Below, one piece after another: positions 1-10,212 of a stretch of 34,100 bases of DNA (within the stretch, counting starts at the first letter, position 1; each line of letters opens with the position of its first letter). The notes beneath the pieces were generated by a model. It saw only the letters and a program-made list of their open reading frames with translations, made no database searches and was not told the origin of the DNA. This DNA comes from Emmonsiellopsis sp. PD_33 (taxonomy: Eukaryota > Ascomycota > Eurotiomycetes > Onygenales > Ajellomycetaceae): contig JANTQF010000369.1 of assembly GCA_032988165.1 (NCBI GenBank), forward strand, positions 1-34,100, given 5' to 3'. The translations under genes were made by a program, and so were the position numbers.

Positions 1-10
1 ACTATCATCA

Positions 11-42
11 CTGCTGCTGCCACTGCTGCTGCCACTGCTGCC
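11..42. repeat. Imperfect CTG trinucleotide repeat
   Basis: The unit CTGCTGCCA is repeated about three and a half times at the window edge. It could be a simple repeat, or a Gln/Ser/Ala-coding tract of a gene that lies outside the window. Confidence 0.7.
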
Positions 43-786
43 TCAAAACAGGTTAACAGGTTAGCAGGTAGGTCAGTCACATAGGGGGCGGCGCGCGGAT
101 GCGCGCCGCTGAAACTGTTTCTTGTATGATGTATGCATGCATGAACACATCGACTCCGCGTCGGGCACCCAAGGAGCAGGGCTGGACTGGCTGTCATTGC
201 GAATGCTGACAGTGGGCTTCACCGGGCATGATGGAGCGACTGGATACAACGAGTGAGACGGAGAGATGGGGATTGAGGGCTGCTTCTTGTGCATCGCGGA
301 GATATCTTCGACATTGGTTGAGCAGGAGAGGAGGAGAGGTCAAGGTGCACGTGATGTGTTCTGCCCTACTGACAAACCTGGAAATATCTCTGCCGATCGG
401 CTAGTCTATTTACAGACTAGTGTAGACGCTCGGACCACCACGCTATCCTTACATAAGCATCCGGAGGAATGGTTCTGCCGAAAGCCAAAAAGAGCCGCAT
501 CGGGCCTGACATCGCAGCGGAGAAAAAAATAACTTGACCTGGTGGATGTTGATGCTGAGTAGATTTATATTGCCATTTGCTGTGTATTCCCCTAGCTATG
601 TCTCCTCACGACTTATGACCTCGAGTCCTGTGCATATACAATCCTTGCCCGCCGTTCCATACAAGGCTAGCCCAGATCGGCGGCTGACAAAAAGCAATTA
701 TGCCTGCTCCTCGCAGAAAACAACCGCCGCCAGACCCCGCCAAGGTTAGTCACATTGCAGCTTTTTTTTGCATCACGAAGCTCCCC

Positions 787-804
787 ATGAACGGCACACT
801 CTAA
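787..804 (+). promoter_or_regulatory. Possible 5-codon upstream ORF before RPC2
   Basis: An ATG followed by four codons and TAA (peptide MNGTL) ends 38 nt before the proposed RPC2 start at 843. If the transcript begins upstream of 787, scanning ribosomes would meet this uORF first. The transcription start is not visible in the sequence, so its use is inferred. Confidence 0.35.
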
Positions 805-842
805 TATCCGACCAGGAAACGGAGCCGCTTCCTCTCCCAGTC

Positions 843-3800
843 ATGCCCGGCAGCCCCATCAAGCGGAAACGTGTGGCGCAACCTGCGCAATCGAAGGCTG
901 CTTCTGTTGCCGTGAATGGCGGCGCGGAGTCTGCGCAGACGGCGGAATCTCACAGGCATGAGCATGAGCGTGTGAAGAAGGGCAAGAGGGGGGATGTACG
1001 TGCCTCTACCTTTTGTGTATAGTTTTTTCTGGGGTGAAAAGCCCGATTCCTGACCTCGGTTAAAAATACAGGACTTTGACGCCCTCCTCCAACCATTTTA
1101 CTACAACAAATCCCTCACCGACCCCATCAACACCGCCAGAGACAAATGGAACCTCCTCCCGGCCTTCCTCAAAGTCAAGGGCCTCGTCAAGCAACATATC
1201 GATTCCTACAATTATTTCGTCGAAGTACAGCTGAAGAAAATCGTCCAGGCCAGCGCGGAGATTCGCAGCGATGTCGACCCAAACTTTTACATCAGATTCC
1301 ACGACATTTACCTGGGCAGCCCGCGGCGCGCGGACGAAGAACAGGACTCTCGCTACGAGGTGGAGTCCACGATCACGCCGAACGAGTGCCGACTGCGCGA
1401 CATGACATATGCCGCGCCCATCCTGGTTGACTTCGAGTACGTCCGTGGTAGGCAACGGGTTAAGCGGAATGGAACGGCCATTGGCCGCATGCCGGTTATG
1501 TTGCGGAGCTCCAAGTGTGTGTTGTCGAATAAGTCGGAGACGGAGATGCATGTTTTGCAGGAATGTCCGTTGGATCCTGGTGGATATTTCATTGTGAACG
1601 GGACAGAGAAGGTTATTTTGGTACAGGAGCAGTTGAGTAAGAATCGTGTTATTGTTGAGACGGATTTGAAGAAGGAGATTGTACAAGCTTCGGTTACTAG
1701 GTAAGTGCCGCGCTTTTGGGAAATTATTGTTTCTGTCCTAACACACTGTGCAGTTCCTCGAACGAACGAAAATCGAAGAGTTACGTCATCCTCAAAAAGG
1801 ATCGGATATATATGAGACACAACGTTCTGAGTGAAGACGTGCCAATTGTCATTTTTTTGAAGGCAATGGGTATCCAGTCGGACAAGGAGATGTTGCTCCT
1901 TGTTGCCGGAATCGACAGCACATACCAGGAGGATTTCGCCATTAATTTTGAGGAGACGGTGAAGCTTGGCATATACACGCAGCAACAGGCGCTGGAATAT
2001 ATCGGCAGCCGTATCAAGATCAACCGGAAACCCAACAGCTTTGGCGTCACTCGACGGAACCACATCCAAGAAGCCATCGAGGCAATTTCATCTGTTATCA
2101 TCTCTCACGTTGTGGTGGAAAACCTGAACTTCCGCCCCAAAGCTCTATACGTCGCACACATGGCGCGACGTGTTTTGATGGCGAAACACGATCCAAGCCT
2201 CGTTGATGATCGAGATTATGTAGGAAACAAAAGATTGGAGCTGGCGGGCCAGCTTCTGGCGTTGTTATTTGAGGATCTGTTCAAGAAGTTCCAATTTGAC
2301 ATCAAAATGAACATCGATAAGGTATTAAAAAAACCCGTGCGAACGGAACAATTCGATGCTTACGGAGTCGTCGCAATTCACGGAAATCACATCACCCAAG
2401 GAATGAATCGGGCAATCTCGACTGGCAATTGGAGTCTGAAGCGTTTCCGCATGGAACGCGCCGGCGTTACGCATGTGCTTAGTCGACTGAGTTATATCGC
2501 GGCGCTGGGTATGATGACTCGTATTTCCAGTCAGTTCGAAAAGACCCGTAAGGTCAGTGGACCGCGTGCTCTGCAGCCGTCGCAGTTTGGAATGTTGTGT
2601 CCGTCCGATACCCCCGAAGGTGAAGCCTGTGGTTTGGTAAAGAACTTGGCCCTCATGACGCATATTACTACGAACGACGAGGAGGAGCCGGTTAGGAAAC
2701 TGATATTCGCTCTTGGCGCTGAGGATGTGCAAACGGTTGGCGGGCGAGAGTTACATGGGCAGGGAGCTTATATTATCTTCCTCAACGGTTCTCCCATGGC
2801 CTTGACGCGACGACCAAAATTCTTCCTCAATTCCTTCAGACGCCTGCGGCGAACGGGCCGTGTTTCGGAATTTATCAGCGTCTTCATCAACCACCACCAA
2901 AGCGCGGTGCATATCGCCACTGACGACGGACGTATCTGTCGTCCATTGATCATCGTCGAAAACGGAAAATCCAAGGTAACGGCGTCGCATCTTCGATCAC
3001 TGCGAAATGGGTCCATGGAATTCGACGACTTCCTCGCGCATGGTTTGGTGGAATATCTGGACTGTAACGAAGAGAACGATTCTAATATCGCTGTGTATGA
3101 AGACCAAATCATGGACGGCACAACACACTTGGAAATTGAACCCTTCACCATCCTCGGTGCCGTGGCCGGTCTGATCCCCTACCCCCATCACAACCAATCC
3201 CCTCGAAACACCTACCAATGCGCTATGGGTAAACAAGCCATTGGCGCCATCGCCAACAACCAGTTCCTCCGCATCGACTCTCTCCTCTACACCATGGTCT
3301 ACCCACAGAAACCCATGGTTAAAACCCGCACCATCGAGCTAGTTAAATACGACAAGCTCCCCGCCGGCCAAGCGGCCACCGTCGCCGTCATGAGTTACTC
3401 CGGCTACGATATCGAGGACGCCCTCGTCCTAAACAAAGGCTCCGTCGACCGTGGCTTCGGCCGCTGCCAGGTCTTCCGCAAATACTCTACAAACCTCAAA
3501 AGCTACTCAAACGGCAGCAAAGACAAACTCAAAGGGCCCGACCGCGAAAATGGTCTCCCTGTCCGCAAACACGCCCTACTCGATAACGACGGCCTTGCCG
3601 CGGTCGGCGAAAAGGTCAACCACGGCGAAGTCTACATCAACAAAGTCACCCCCGAAAACGCGCTATCATCAGGAATCACCGGCTCCGACGCCGGCAAACC
3701 AGTCGCCTACATCCCATCCCCACAAACCTACAAACTCCCTGACCCCTCATACATCGACAAGGTCATGATCTCCGCCACCGAGGCCGAAAACCAACTCATA

Positions 3801-4574
3801 AAAGTACAAACCCGCCAAACCCGACGTCCAGAAGTCGGCGACAAATTCTCCTCGCGCCACGGCCAAAAGGGCGTCGTCGGCATCATCGCCGAACAAGCCG
3901 ACATGCCCTTCAACGACCACGGCACCGTGCCCGACATCATCATGAACCCGCACGGCTTCCCCTCCCGCATGACAGTGGGCAAGATGCTAGAACTCGTCGC
4001 GGGCAAAGCGGGCGTGCTATCGGGCCAATTCGGCTACGGCACCGCCTTCGGCGGCAGCCCCGTCGAGGAAATGTCGCGCATCCTCGTCGACCACGGCTTC
4101 TCCTACGGTGGCAAGGACTACCTCACCTCCGGCATCACCGGCGAGCCCCTCCCCGCCTACGTCTTCATGGGCCCCATCTACTACCAGAAACTCAAGCACA
4201 TGGTGCAGGACAAGATGCACTCGCGGGCGCGCGGGCCGCGGGCGATACTGACGCGGCAGCCGACGGAGGGAAGGTCGCGCGATGGTGGGCTGCGGTTGGG
4301 CGAGATGGAGCGCGATTGTCTGATTGCGTATGGGACTAGTCAGTTGTTGTTGGAGCGGTTGATGATCTCGTCGGATCGGCATGAGGTGGATGTTTGTGAA
4401 GCTTGTGGGTTTATGGGGTATTTGGGGTGGTGTCAGCGGTGTAAGACGAGTCGCGGGGTGGTGAAGATGGTTATTCCGTATGCGGCGAAGTTGTTGGTGC
4501 AGGAGCTGTTTAGTATGAATGTTGTTGCGAGGTTGAAGCTTGCGGATGAGTTTCCCGAGGAGAGGGGGATGTGA
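843..4574 (+). CDS. RET1: DNA-directed RNA polymerase III subunit RPC2 (second-largest subunit)
   Basis: Catalytic beta-like subunit of Pol III, which transcribes tRNA, 5S and U6 genes in the nucleus. Three exons join in frame: 843-995, 1072-1700 and 1754-4574, giving 1200 aa (family usually about 1130-1150). The intron donors are GTACGT and GTAAGT. Visible RPB2-family signatures include GRMPVMLRSSKC in the protrusion/lobe region, the CPSDTPEGEACG fork motif, MSYSGYDIEDALVLNK in the hybrid-binding domain, SRHGQKG near residue 960 and NPHGFPSRMTVGK. A C-terminal zinc site has C1142-x2-C1145 and C1154-x2-C1157. The YSGYDIEDALVLNK-SVDRGFGRC combination and the close match through the anchor region favour Pol III over Pol I or II. 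The start at 843 is the first in-frame ATG. The basic Ser/Ala-rich N-terminus of about 50 residues is longer than in yeast, so the start could lie a little downstream. The gene is convergent with the next one. Confidence 0.95.
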
Positions 4575-5101
4575 GGTTGTTGGTCATTTTGAAGGGTGTA
4601 TGTGGTGGTTGTGTTGTAGAGGTTGTGAGATGATATATGAATGGTATTTGGGATGAATGATATTGACTCTGGATTTGAGATGATTACTACATATGTCTCT
4701 GTGGAAGGATCTAGTTACCACCCTGCTTCCTTACGTTGGAATATATGATTCAACTATTGTAATAAGCCATCTATTTTCCTCGTATTAATACATGAACACC
4801 TAGCTCACTAGGGTGGATGGAAAATCCATACCCTAGCAGCCTCGTCAAGTACCATATCATAATCCCCTCTAGTTTCCCCCCTTTTACCCGTCAAGATAAA
4901 AATAGAACGCCGCGAGCAAAGCAAAGCAACCCAACTCCGCCCCATTGGTTATTACCTGGCGCCTTTGCACCGAGAAAACGCCTGTAGATCAGACCATCAC
5001 ATCCCCAACAAACGCCGCGTCAAGTAAAAGAATCAATAACGCACGATCATCCCGCTCACCATGCCCTCTTTCCATTTTTTTAGAAAAAAAAGACAGAGAA
5101 C
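4575..5101. other. Convergent 3' intergenic region
   Basis: This spacer lies between the RPC2 stop and the stop of the minus-strand WD-repeat gene and probably carries both 3' UTRs. It is AT-rich in its first half. No ORF with domain content, RNA gene or repeat was seen. Confidence 0.6.
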
Positions 5102-7482
5102 TCACATCCTCCATTCCTCAACCATACACCCCGTACTCATCAGCAGACTCGGTTTCCCCATACCCCCCGCACCGTTCATAGCAGGGGACTCGTCCAAATT
5201 CTCAAACCGCAAACAAGTGATGTCCTCCGAATAAGGGGTCCGAGTTATCGTCGCGTCTGCGGCGTTTATACTCTGCCTTGGCGGGCGCCTGGGAAGGTCT
5301 CTTGGCTTTTGGGTATTGAGCAGCGAGGAGGACGGGTAGACTGGGGCGGGCATGACGAGCTTTCCGGTGCTGAGGGAGAATAGTTGAATTTTGTTGGAGG
5401 AGGAGGCTGTGGGTGGTGATGGTTAGTATATAGGAGGCATTAATGGTGAAGGGGGGGCATACTGCATGCGAGAAGGTCGAGTTCGGGGGATACGGCGAGC
5501 TCGTCGTTGCTGATGTTCTCGGTTGCGAAATCGGGGAATGAGAGGTAGGGTTTTGTCGAGGTGTGATGATAGTTGTTGGGCTGGGGATGTGTGGCGATGC
5601 CGTTTGGGGCGAAGCGGAGGTCGTACATATGGAGCTGTTCCAGGGGTTTTGGATTAGATCACGACAAGGTGCAAGACAAGACAGAGTGAGATAAACTTAC
5701 ATTACTCTTCTGTCCCGCAACCACAATTCTATATTCGTCAGCCTTTCGAACACCAAGCACACCATGTGGATGCTGCAATCTTGTTGCTATGCCTCCGCTG
5801 CGCACATCATGGAACGTGACATGAGAGTCAGCCAGTCCCATCATAACCATCTTCGGGGTCAGCCACTCCACGGCCATGATGTTGCTGCCGCTACGAAGTT
5901 TGACTTCATCCAGGTCCCAGCCCGAGCCAATGTTATTGACTAGCAAAAGGTTGCTGGATTTTCCGACGGCAAACATGTTTGCTGTTGGGTCTGGGCAGGT
6001 AGCAGAAGACCATATCATATCTCCAGGGAAGCAGAAAGTCGTTGATCCTTCTACAAACATTGACAATGGCGTTAACATATCAACTGCCTCTGGGGATGAA
6101 CAGTACATTTAACCCTTACCAATTGCGTATATCCTGGAGCCACCGTCGTCATGAGCTCGGGGAACCTTAGCCGCTGTGACATGCACGCTTTCTCCTGTAG
6201 GGCTACTTGAAGTGACACTATTTCTATTAGTCCAAAATCTGCTTGGAGTCAATTTGTGTGTTGAGACACTCACAGAAAATCACTCGACATGCCCATGGAA
6301 ATTGAGGAGACCTATTCTGGCGGTTAGATAATCGAACCCCTGTGACAGACAACTCCAAAGCCAAACATACCCAATCATGACCCGCCATCACGGGACGATA
6401 AATCCTCTGGTGTAGATTATATCTCCAAGGTAGGCCGGATTTTGTGGGAGTATAAGACCTGGCACCGCACCGTCAGCATTGAACCACGAATGGTTAGAAA
6501 CCAAATGACATACAGAAGATTAAATTTTGCACACATGTTGATAGCTTCACCCAACCATCCTCGTTAGCCAAGGAAACAAACCCTCGCAAATAAGGGCTGC
6601 CCATACCAAGAAGGAGAGTCCCAGTCGCAGGATCCCTGATAAACTTCGACACAGGAAAATCGATATTACATGACACGTTAGCCAGACGGTGCCTTTCGAA
6701 TAGTCTTATGCATGCTTCGTCTTGTTGCAACAGTTGGCTCCTCGATGTACGATATGCGCCTAATTCTCTCTTCAACAGGCCACCGGCAAGAGGATAACGC
6801 AGTAATTCCGATCTCTTGATCGTCTCCGCTGCAACGCGGTTGCTATGTTCTTCTACTCGTTTGCGCTTCTACTTTCAATCAGTAAACTGATATACGGAAT
6901 ATGCATTGGACAGCGAGGAACCAACCAGAGAAGCATTCTTCTTTTTCTTAACGTCATCCTTCGAGTACTTCGATCCTGACGGTACTGTGTGGTTTGCTTG
7001 GATCTTGAAGTACTTCTTTTTGTCCGGATCTAAATAGGTAATGTTAGTAGACGCCCTTTTCCAGTCCATGTAATAGGGATGGGAGTGCAAAAACAGGCTA
7101 GGAATCTGGCAAGTGAGTTGATACGCATCCCGGAAGGCTCATGGTGTCAAAACGAGTGTACTGTACTAGCAGCTTACACACCCAGGTTGACCTCAAACAG
7201 GAGATGTAGGCTACCAAGACAGCGTCACAGCCAGTGATACGGGAAGCACCACATCTCCACTCAAAGGACCAGAATATGAAAATGAAAAGAAAGTCCCATG
7301 CCCATCTTGACATAATCAAGAATCAATAGCCACAAATTCAAGAACCAAAAACTCAATGCGTAAAAAGCGCGCTACCGCGTGCCGTTGCGCGGAGTATATT
7401 CCAACACCCAGATGTAAAGCGAAGCAAATTCACACGCACCATAGTAGTACCCGGGGATCTCCCTCGGGCCCGCATTCATCAT
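5102..7482 (-). CDS. DCAF4/WDR21-like WD-repeat protein
   Basis: Nine exons join on the minus strand: 7482-7440, 7029-6926, 6868-6510, 6458-6371, 6311-6274, 6238-6120, 6089-5701, 5634-5463 and 5406-5102. Together they give 538 aa. The N-terminus reads REIPGYYYDPDKKKYFKI across intron 1 (about 410 nt). This matches the start of DCAF4/WDR21 family proteins, which are substrate receptors for CUL4-DDB1 ubiquitin ligases. It is followed by a basic KKKK/KRKR stretch. Later exons contain WD-repeat-like blocks, for example NIMAVEWLTP, VTFHDVRSGG and IQLFSLSTGKLV. The exon 3/4 junction keeps frame only with a weak GTCATT donor (intron from 6509); the stronger GTATGT at 6513 would cause a stop. Intron 2 could also use GTTAAG instead of GTTGGT, dropping eight residues. 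Family assignment rests mainly on the N-terminal motif. Confidence 0.75.
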
Positions 7483-7643
7483 ACCGAGCTGTTCAAAGAA
7501 ACAAGTAGCCACATCTGCCACCTTCACCGTCAATGGAATCTGATATCTCACGGGGCGAAGATGCGGTTGAAGTTGGGCTGAAGTTTGCGGAGGAAAGAAT
7601 GAGACGTTGCGCGGGCTTATGTCAGCGAGATTCCGATTATCAG

Positions 7644-7679
7644 CACGTGACTTTCTTGCGTCACGGCGGGATGACGTCA
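7644..7679. promoter_or_regulatory. CACGTG box and palindromic CRE-like site
   Basis: CACGTG (7644-7649) and a perfect TGACGTCA palindrome (7672-7679) lie about 160-200 bp upstream of the WD-repeat gene start at 7482. TGACGTCA is the consensus for CREB/ATF-type bZIP factors, and CACGTG is bound by bHLH factors. Function is inferred from motif and position only. Confidence 0.45.
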
Positions 7680-7834
7680 CCGGTTCGGTTTGTTAAGGGG
7701 TTCCGTTGAATTAATCGTATGCAGTATGCGAATTATTAAGTGATATACTATGAAGTTATGAGTTTCAATCCATCGTCCCTTACTGTTGGTATCCAGCCAA
7801 CCCTTCCCAAGAACCCAACCCCTCAACTTGCCCC

Positions 7835-9524
7835 CTAAGAGCCGTCGTCTTGCTCCTCCCCATCCTCTTCGAGCCAGTGCTCCTTGTAATACTCCACCTG
7901 CTCATCAGTGAACCCAAGACCGTCTATCAGCCACGGATCAAATATGAGATCCTTGGCACTCGGCCGCTCCTCAGGTAGCCAGCAAAGGATCCTACGGAGG
8001 AAGCGCAGGAACCCCTCCTTATCTTTATCTTCTGCGCCTTGAATATTCTCAGCGGCGAGTTTCTCGAGAGTAATGTCGGGCATGGGGACGAGTTTTTTCC
8101 ATTTGCCTAGTCCAATGGATAGCTGTATCAGTAGAGTTTGATGTAGCCCCCCTTTTCTTTATGTACTTGCCATTTTCGTCCCAAAATATTGGACAGACTC
8201 TGCTTCGGTGCATAAGTTCAGATGGCGGGGGTCCCAGCACAGCTCCTAGTTCCGCAATAAGGTGTCCATCATGGTGTTCATTGGTTTCAGGGTCCCGGCC
8301 ACTGAAGAGAGGTTTCGAAGCAACAAAATGCCAGGCCTGAAAAATAGGGGGATAGAAAAATTAGTTCAAAAGTAACTAACTAACCAATGGAAAATATGAC
8401 TTGGTTTTAGCAAGACTTACCACCATCCCAAAACTCCAGATATCAACAGCACAGTTCCACTTCGTCTGCATAACAACCTCTGGGGCCCGGTAGGGTCCAG
8501 GCATGATAAGATCATCATGTTCTTGATCAGCAAACCTGGCATCACCAAAATCACAGATGAGTGGTAGTCCCTTGAGACTCTGCGACATGTAACGTGAGGC
8601 ATAGATGGTCCGGTCCTTATAGATTTTCCGGTCTGACGGATCATTGCATTCACCATCCTCAAATTCCTTGTAAAAGGATGGATTGCTCACGGGGAGAAGC
8701 AGATTTTTTGGTTGGATGTCTCGAAACCACATGTCAGAACGGGACCAGCTTGTATGATAAACGACCATGGTTTACCTACCTGTATGTATTATTCCTGCCT
8801 GTGTATGAAGAAAATCCAAGGCGAAAAGTAGCTGCCGAAGAAATGGTTTCACAGCCTCAAGGGTCAGGGAGTTATTTTTTAGATATGGAAGAAGGCGGTC
8901 CATGGTAATTCCCAAAGCCTGCTGCACGATGCATATATGTTTGGCGTGAGGTCCTTGCACCTCGAACGATGTAATGAATTTGCGAATATCCTCATATCCA
9001 GAGTGTTTTGACTTCGCAGCAATAGCATTTATGCGTTCATACATAGCAATCTCATTGCCCCGGGTGTATCCACTAACATAGATCTTGAGGGACACATAGC
9101 CAGGATCATCGGGTTTTCTGGCGACATTATTAGTTGCTTGCCCAACAAACCAAGCCAATTCAAGAGGCCCTTACACTAGGTCGCGAGCAAGCCATACTGT
9201 AGAAGTAACGCCGTAGCCTAGCTTGCCGACGATTTGGTATCTATTGTTGAAAACTTGCCCAATGTGTGCTGGGTAGTATATGTCTGCTTGGTAGTCCGGC
9301 AATCTCTCCTCCTCGATGGGCTGTGAACAATCAATCACTTTGAAGCCTGACGTTGGAAAGAAGCGAGGTGCTAGCGGTGCAACTGAAGAAGAAGACAAGG
9401 GCCTAGCAATGATATTTCGTGACTGAGAAACTGAGATTGTAGCACGCTTGAGAATCGGTGATATTCGTGGGCAGCGAGGGCTTTTGGCAGCGCCGCGTCG
9501 CATGCACAGACTCAGAGAGTTCAT
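7835..9524 (-). CDS. SRPK-like serine/threonine protein kinase (fungal expanded family)
   Basis: Five exons join on the minus strand: 9524-9175, 9117-8780, 8719-8421, 8336-8171 and 8106-7835. They encode 474 aa. The kinase landmarks are a Gly loop (GKLGYGVTSTVW, about 100-111), the ATP-binding Lys in VSLKIYV (K128), an HTDIQPKN catalytic loop split by intron 2 (D230), DFG (D286) and YRAPEVV. HTD in place of HRD and the long insert between the catalytic loop and DFG are typical of SR-protein kinases. The catalytic-loop Lys is Gln here (DIQPKN versus DIKPEN). The N-terminus is Arg/Ser-rich with little acid and ends in ARPLSSSS, so it could be a mitochondrial presequence; this is inference. Intron 4 uses a GC-AG pair. 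The start at 9524 is the first in-frame ATG. The C-terminus is acidic. Substrates are unknown. Confidence 0.88.
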
Positions 9525-10212
9525 TTCCACTGGAAAATAAGGTTACGTTCTTGTTTGGAGCGAATGTCCTGTCATAAGGTTGGTTCTGATGATAGATCAG
9601 AAGCTTGGGGGCTTGTCCGGGAATATTTAATGGGATCGTTTTGCAGTTGACCAGACTTTGACGTACCAGATATTTAATTATACAGTTAGTAGTTAAACCT
9701 CCAGTTGTCATTAACCTTTCCCCTTTTTATTTATTTACATGGCATGCAAACACTAACATTCTCCTCAGCTATAGTCATTAAGTTTACTTCAAGGAAAGTA
9801 CACATTGGATTCTTTTTGCCTACCAGGCTTAACCAGCCTAGCATCCACCCTTAACTGTAGTCAAAATATGCCCCCCCCCCTATCATCCCCATCCGATAGG
9901 ACAAGGACTGGGGACACACAGATGCAACCTTAGATTTTCTTCATGGCGCTGCGCATGCTTCTTGCAGTGCTGCCCCAAGGATAGCTCCGTCTTCTAAAGA
10001 AAAGCTATTGGGTTACTTGTTACCCTTTAGCAATCCATACTCATACTACTGCCTGTTATTAAATCCTATCATTCGAACTTCTCTTGTTCTTCGGTTTTGC
10101 CAATAATAGGCAAGGGCGTTCTGTATTATCCTAGTCTTCAGCCCTTAATGAAGTCCATCAAAATGTAGTAAATGAATCAAACATATCCTACTAAGTCATG
10201 GATCCCAACTCA
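9525..10212. other. Intergenic region, kinase promoter and 3' end of membrane-protein gene
   Basis: No gene was recognised here. The stretch is AT-rich and has a run of ten C residues at 9871-9880. It should hold the kinase promoter on the right side of the start at 9524, and the 3' UTR of the next minus-strand gene. Confidence 0.55.

Larger units (their letters stand above)
1..842. other. Upstream region of RPC2, no gene recognised
   Basis: Short open frames occur on both strands, but none has recognisable domain content or a clean intron structure. The left end carries an imperfect CTG/CCACTG trinucleotide repeat at about 11-42, and a CACGTG motif lies at about 348. The stretch probably holds the 5' leader and promoter of RPC2 plus the flank of a gene outside the window. 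Confidence 0.5.

Noticed and set aside
1060..2069. Long minus-strand open frames (208 and 238 codons) opposite RPC2
   Set aside because: They are shadows of the conserved plus-strand RPC2 exons, which carry unmistakable polymerase motifs.
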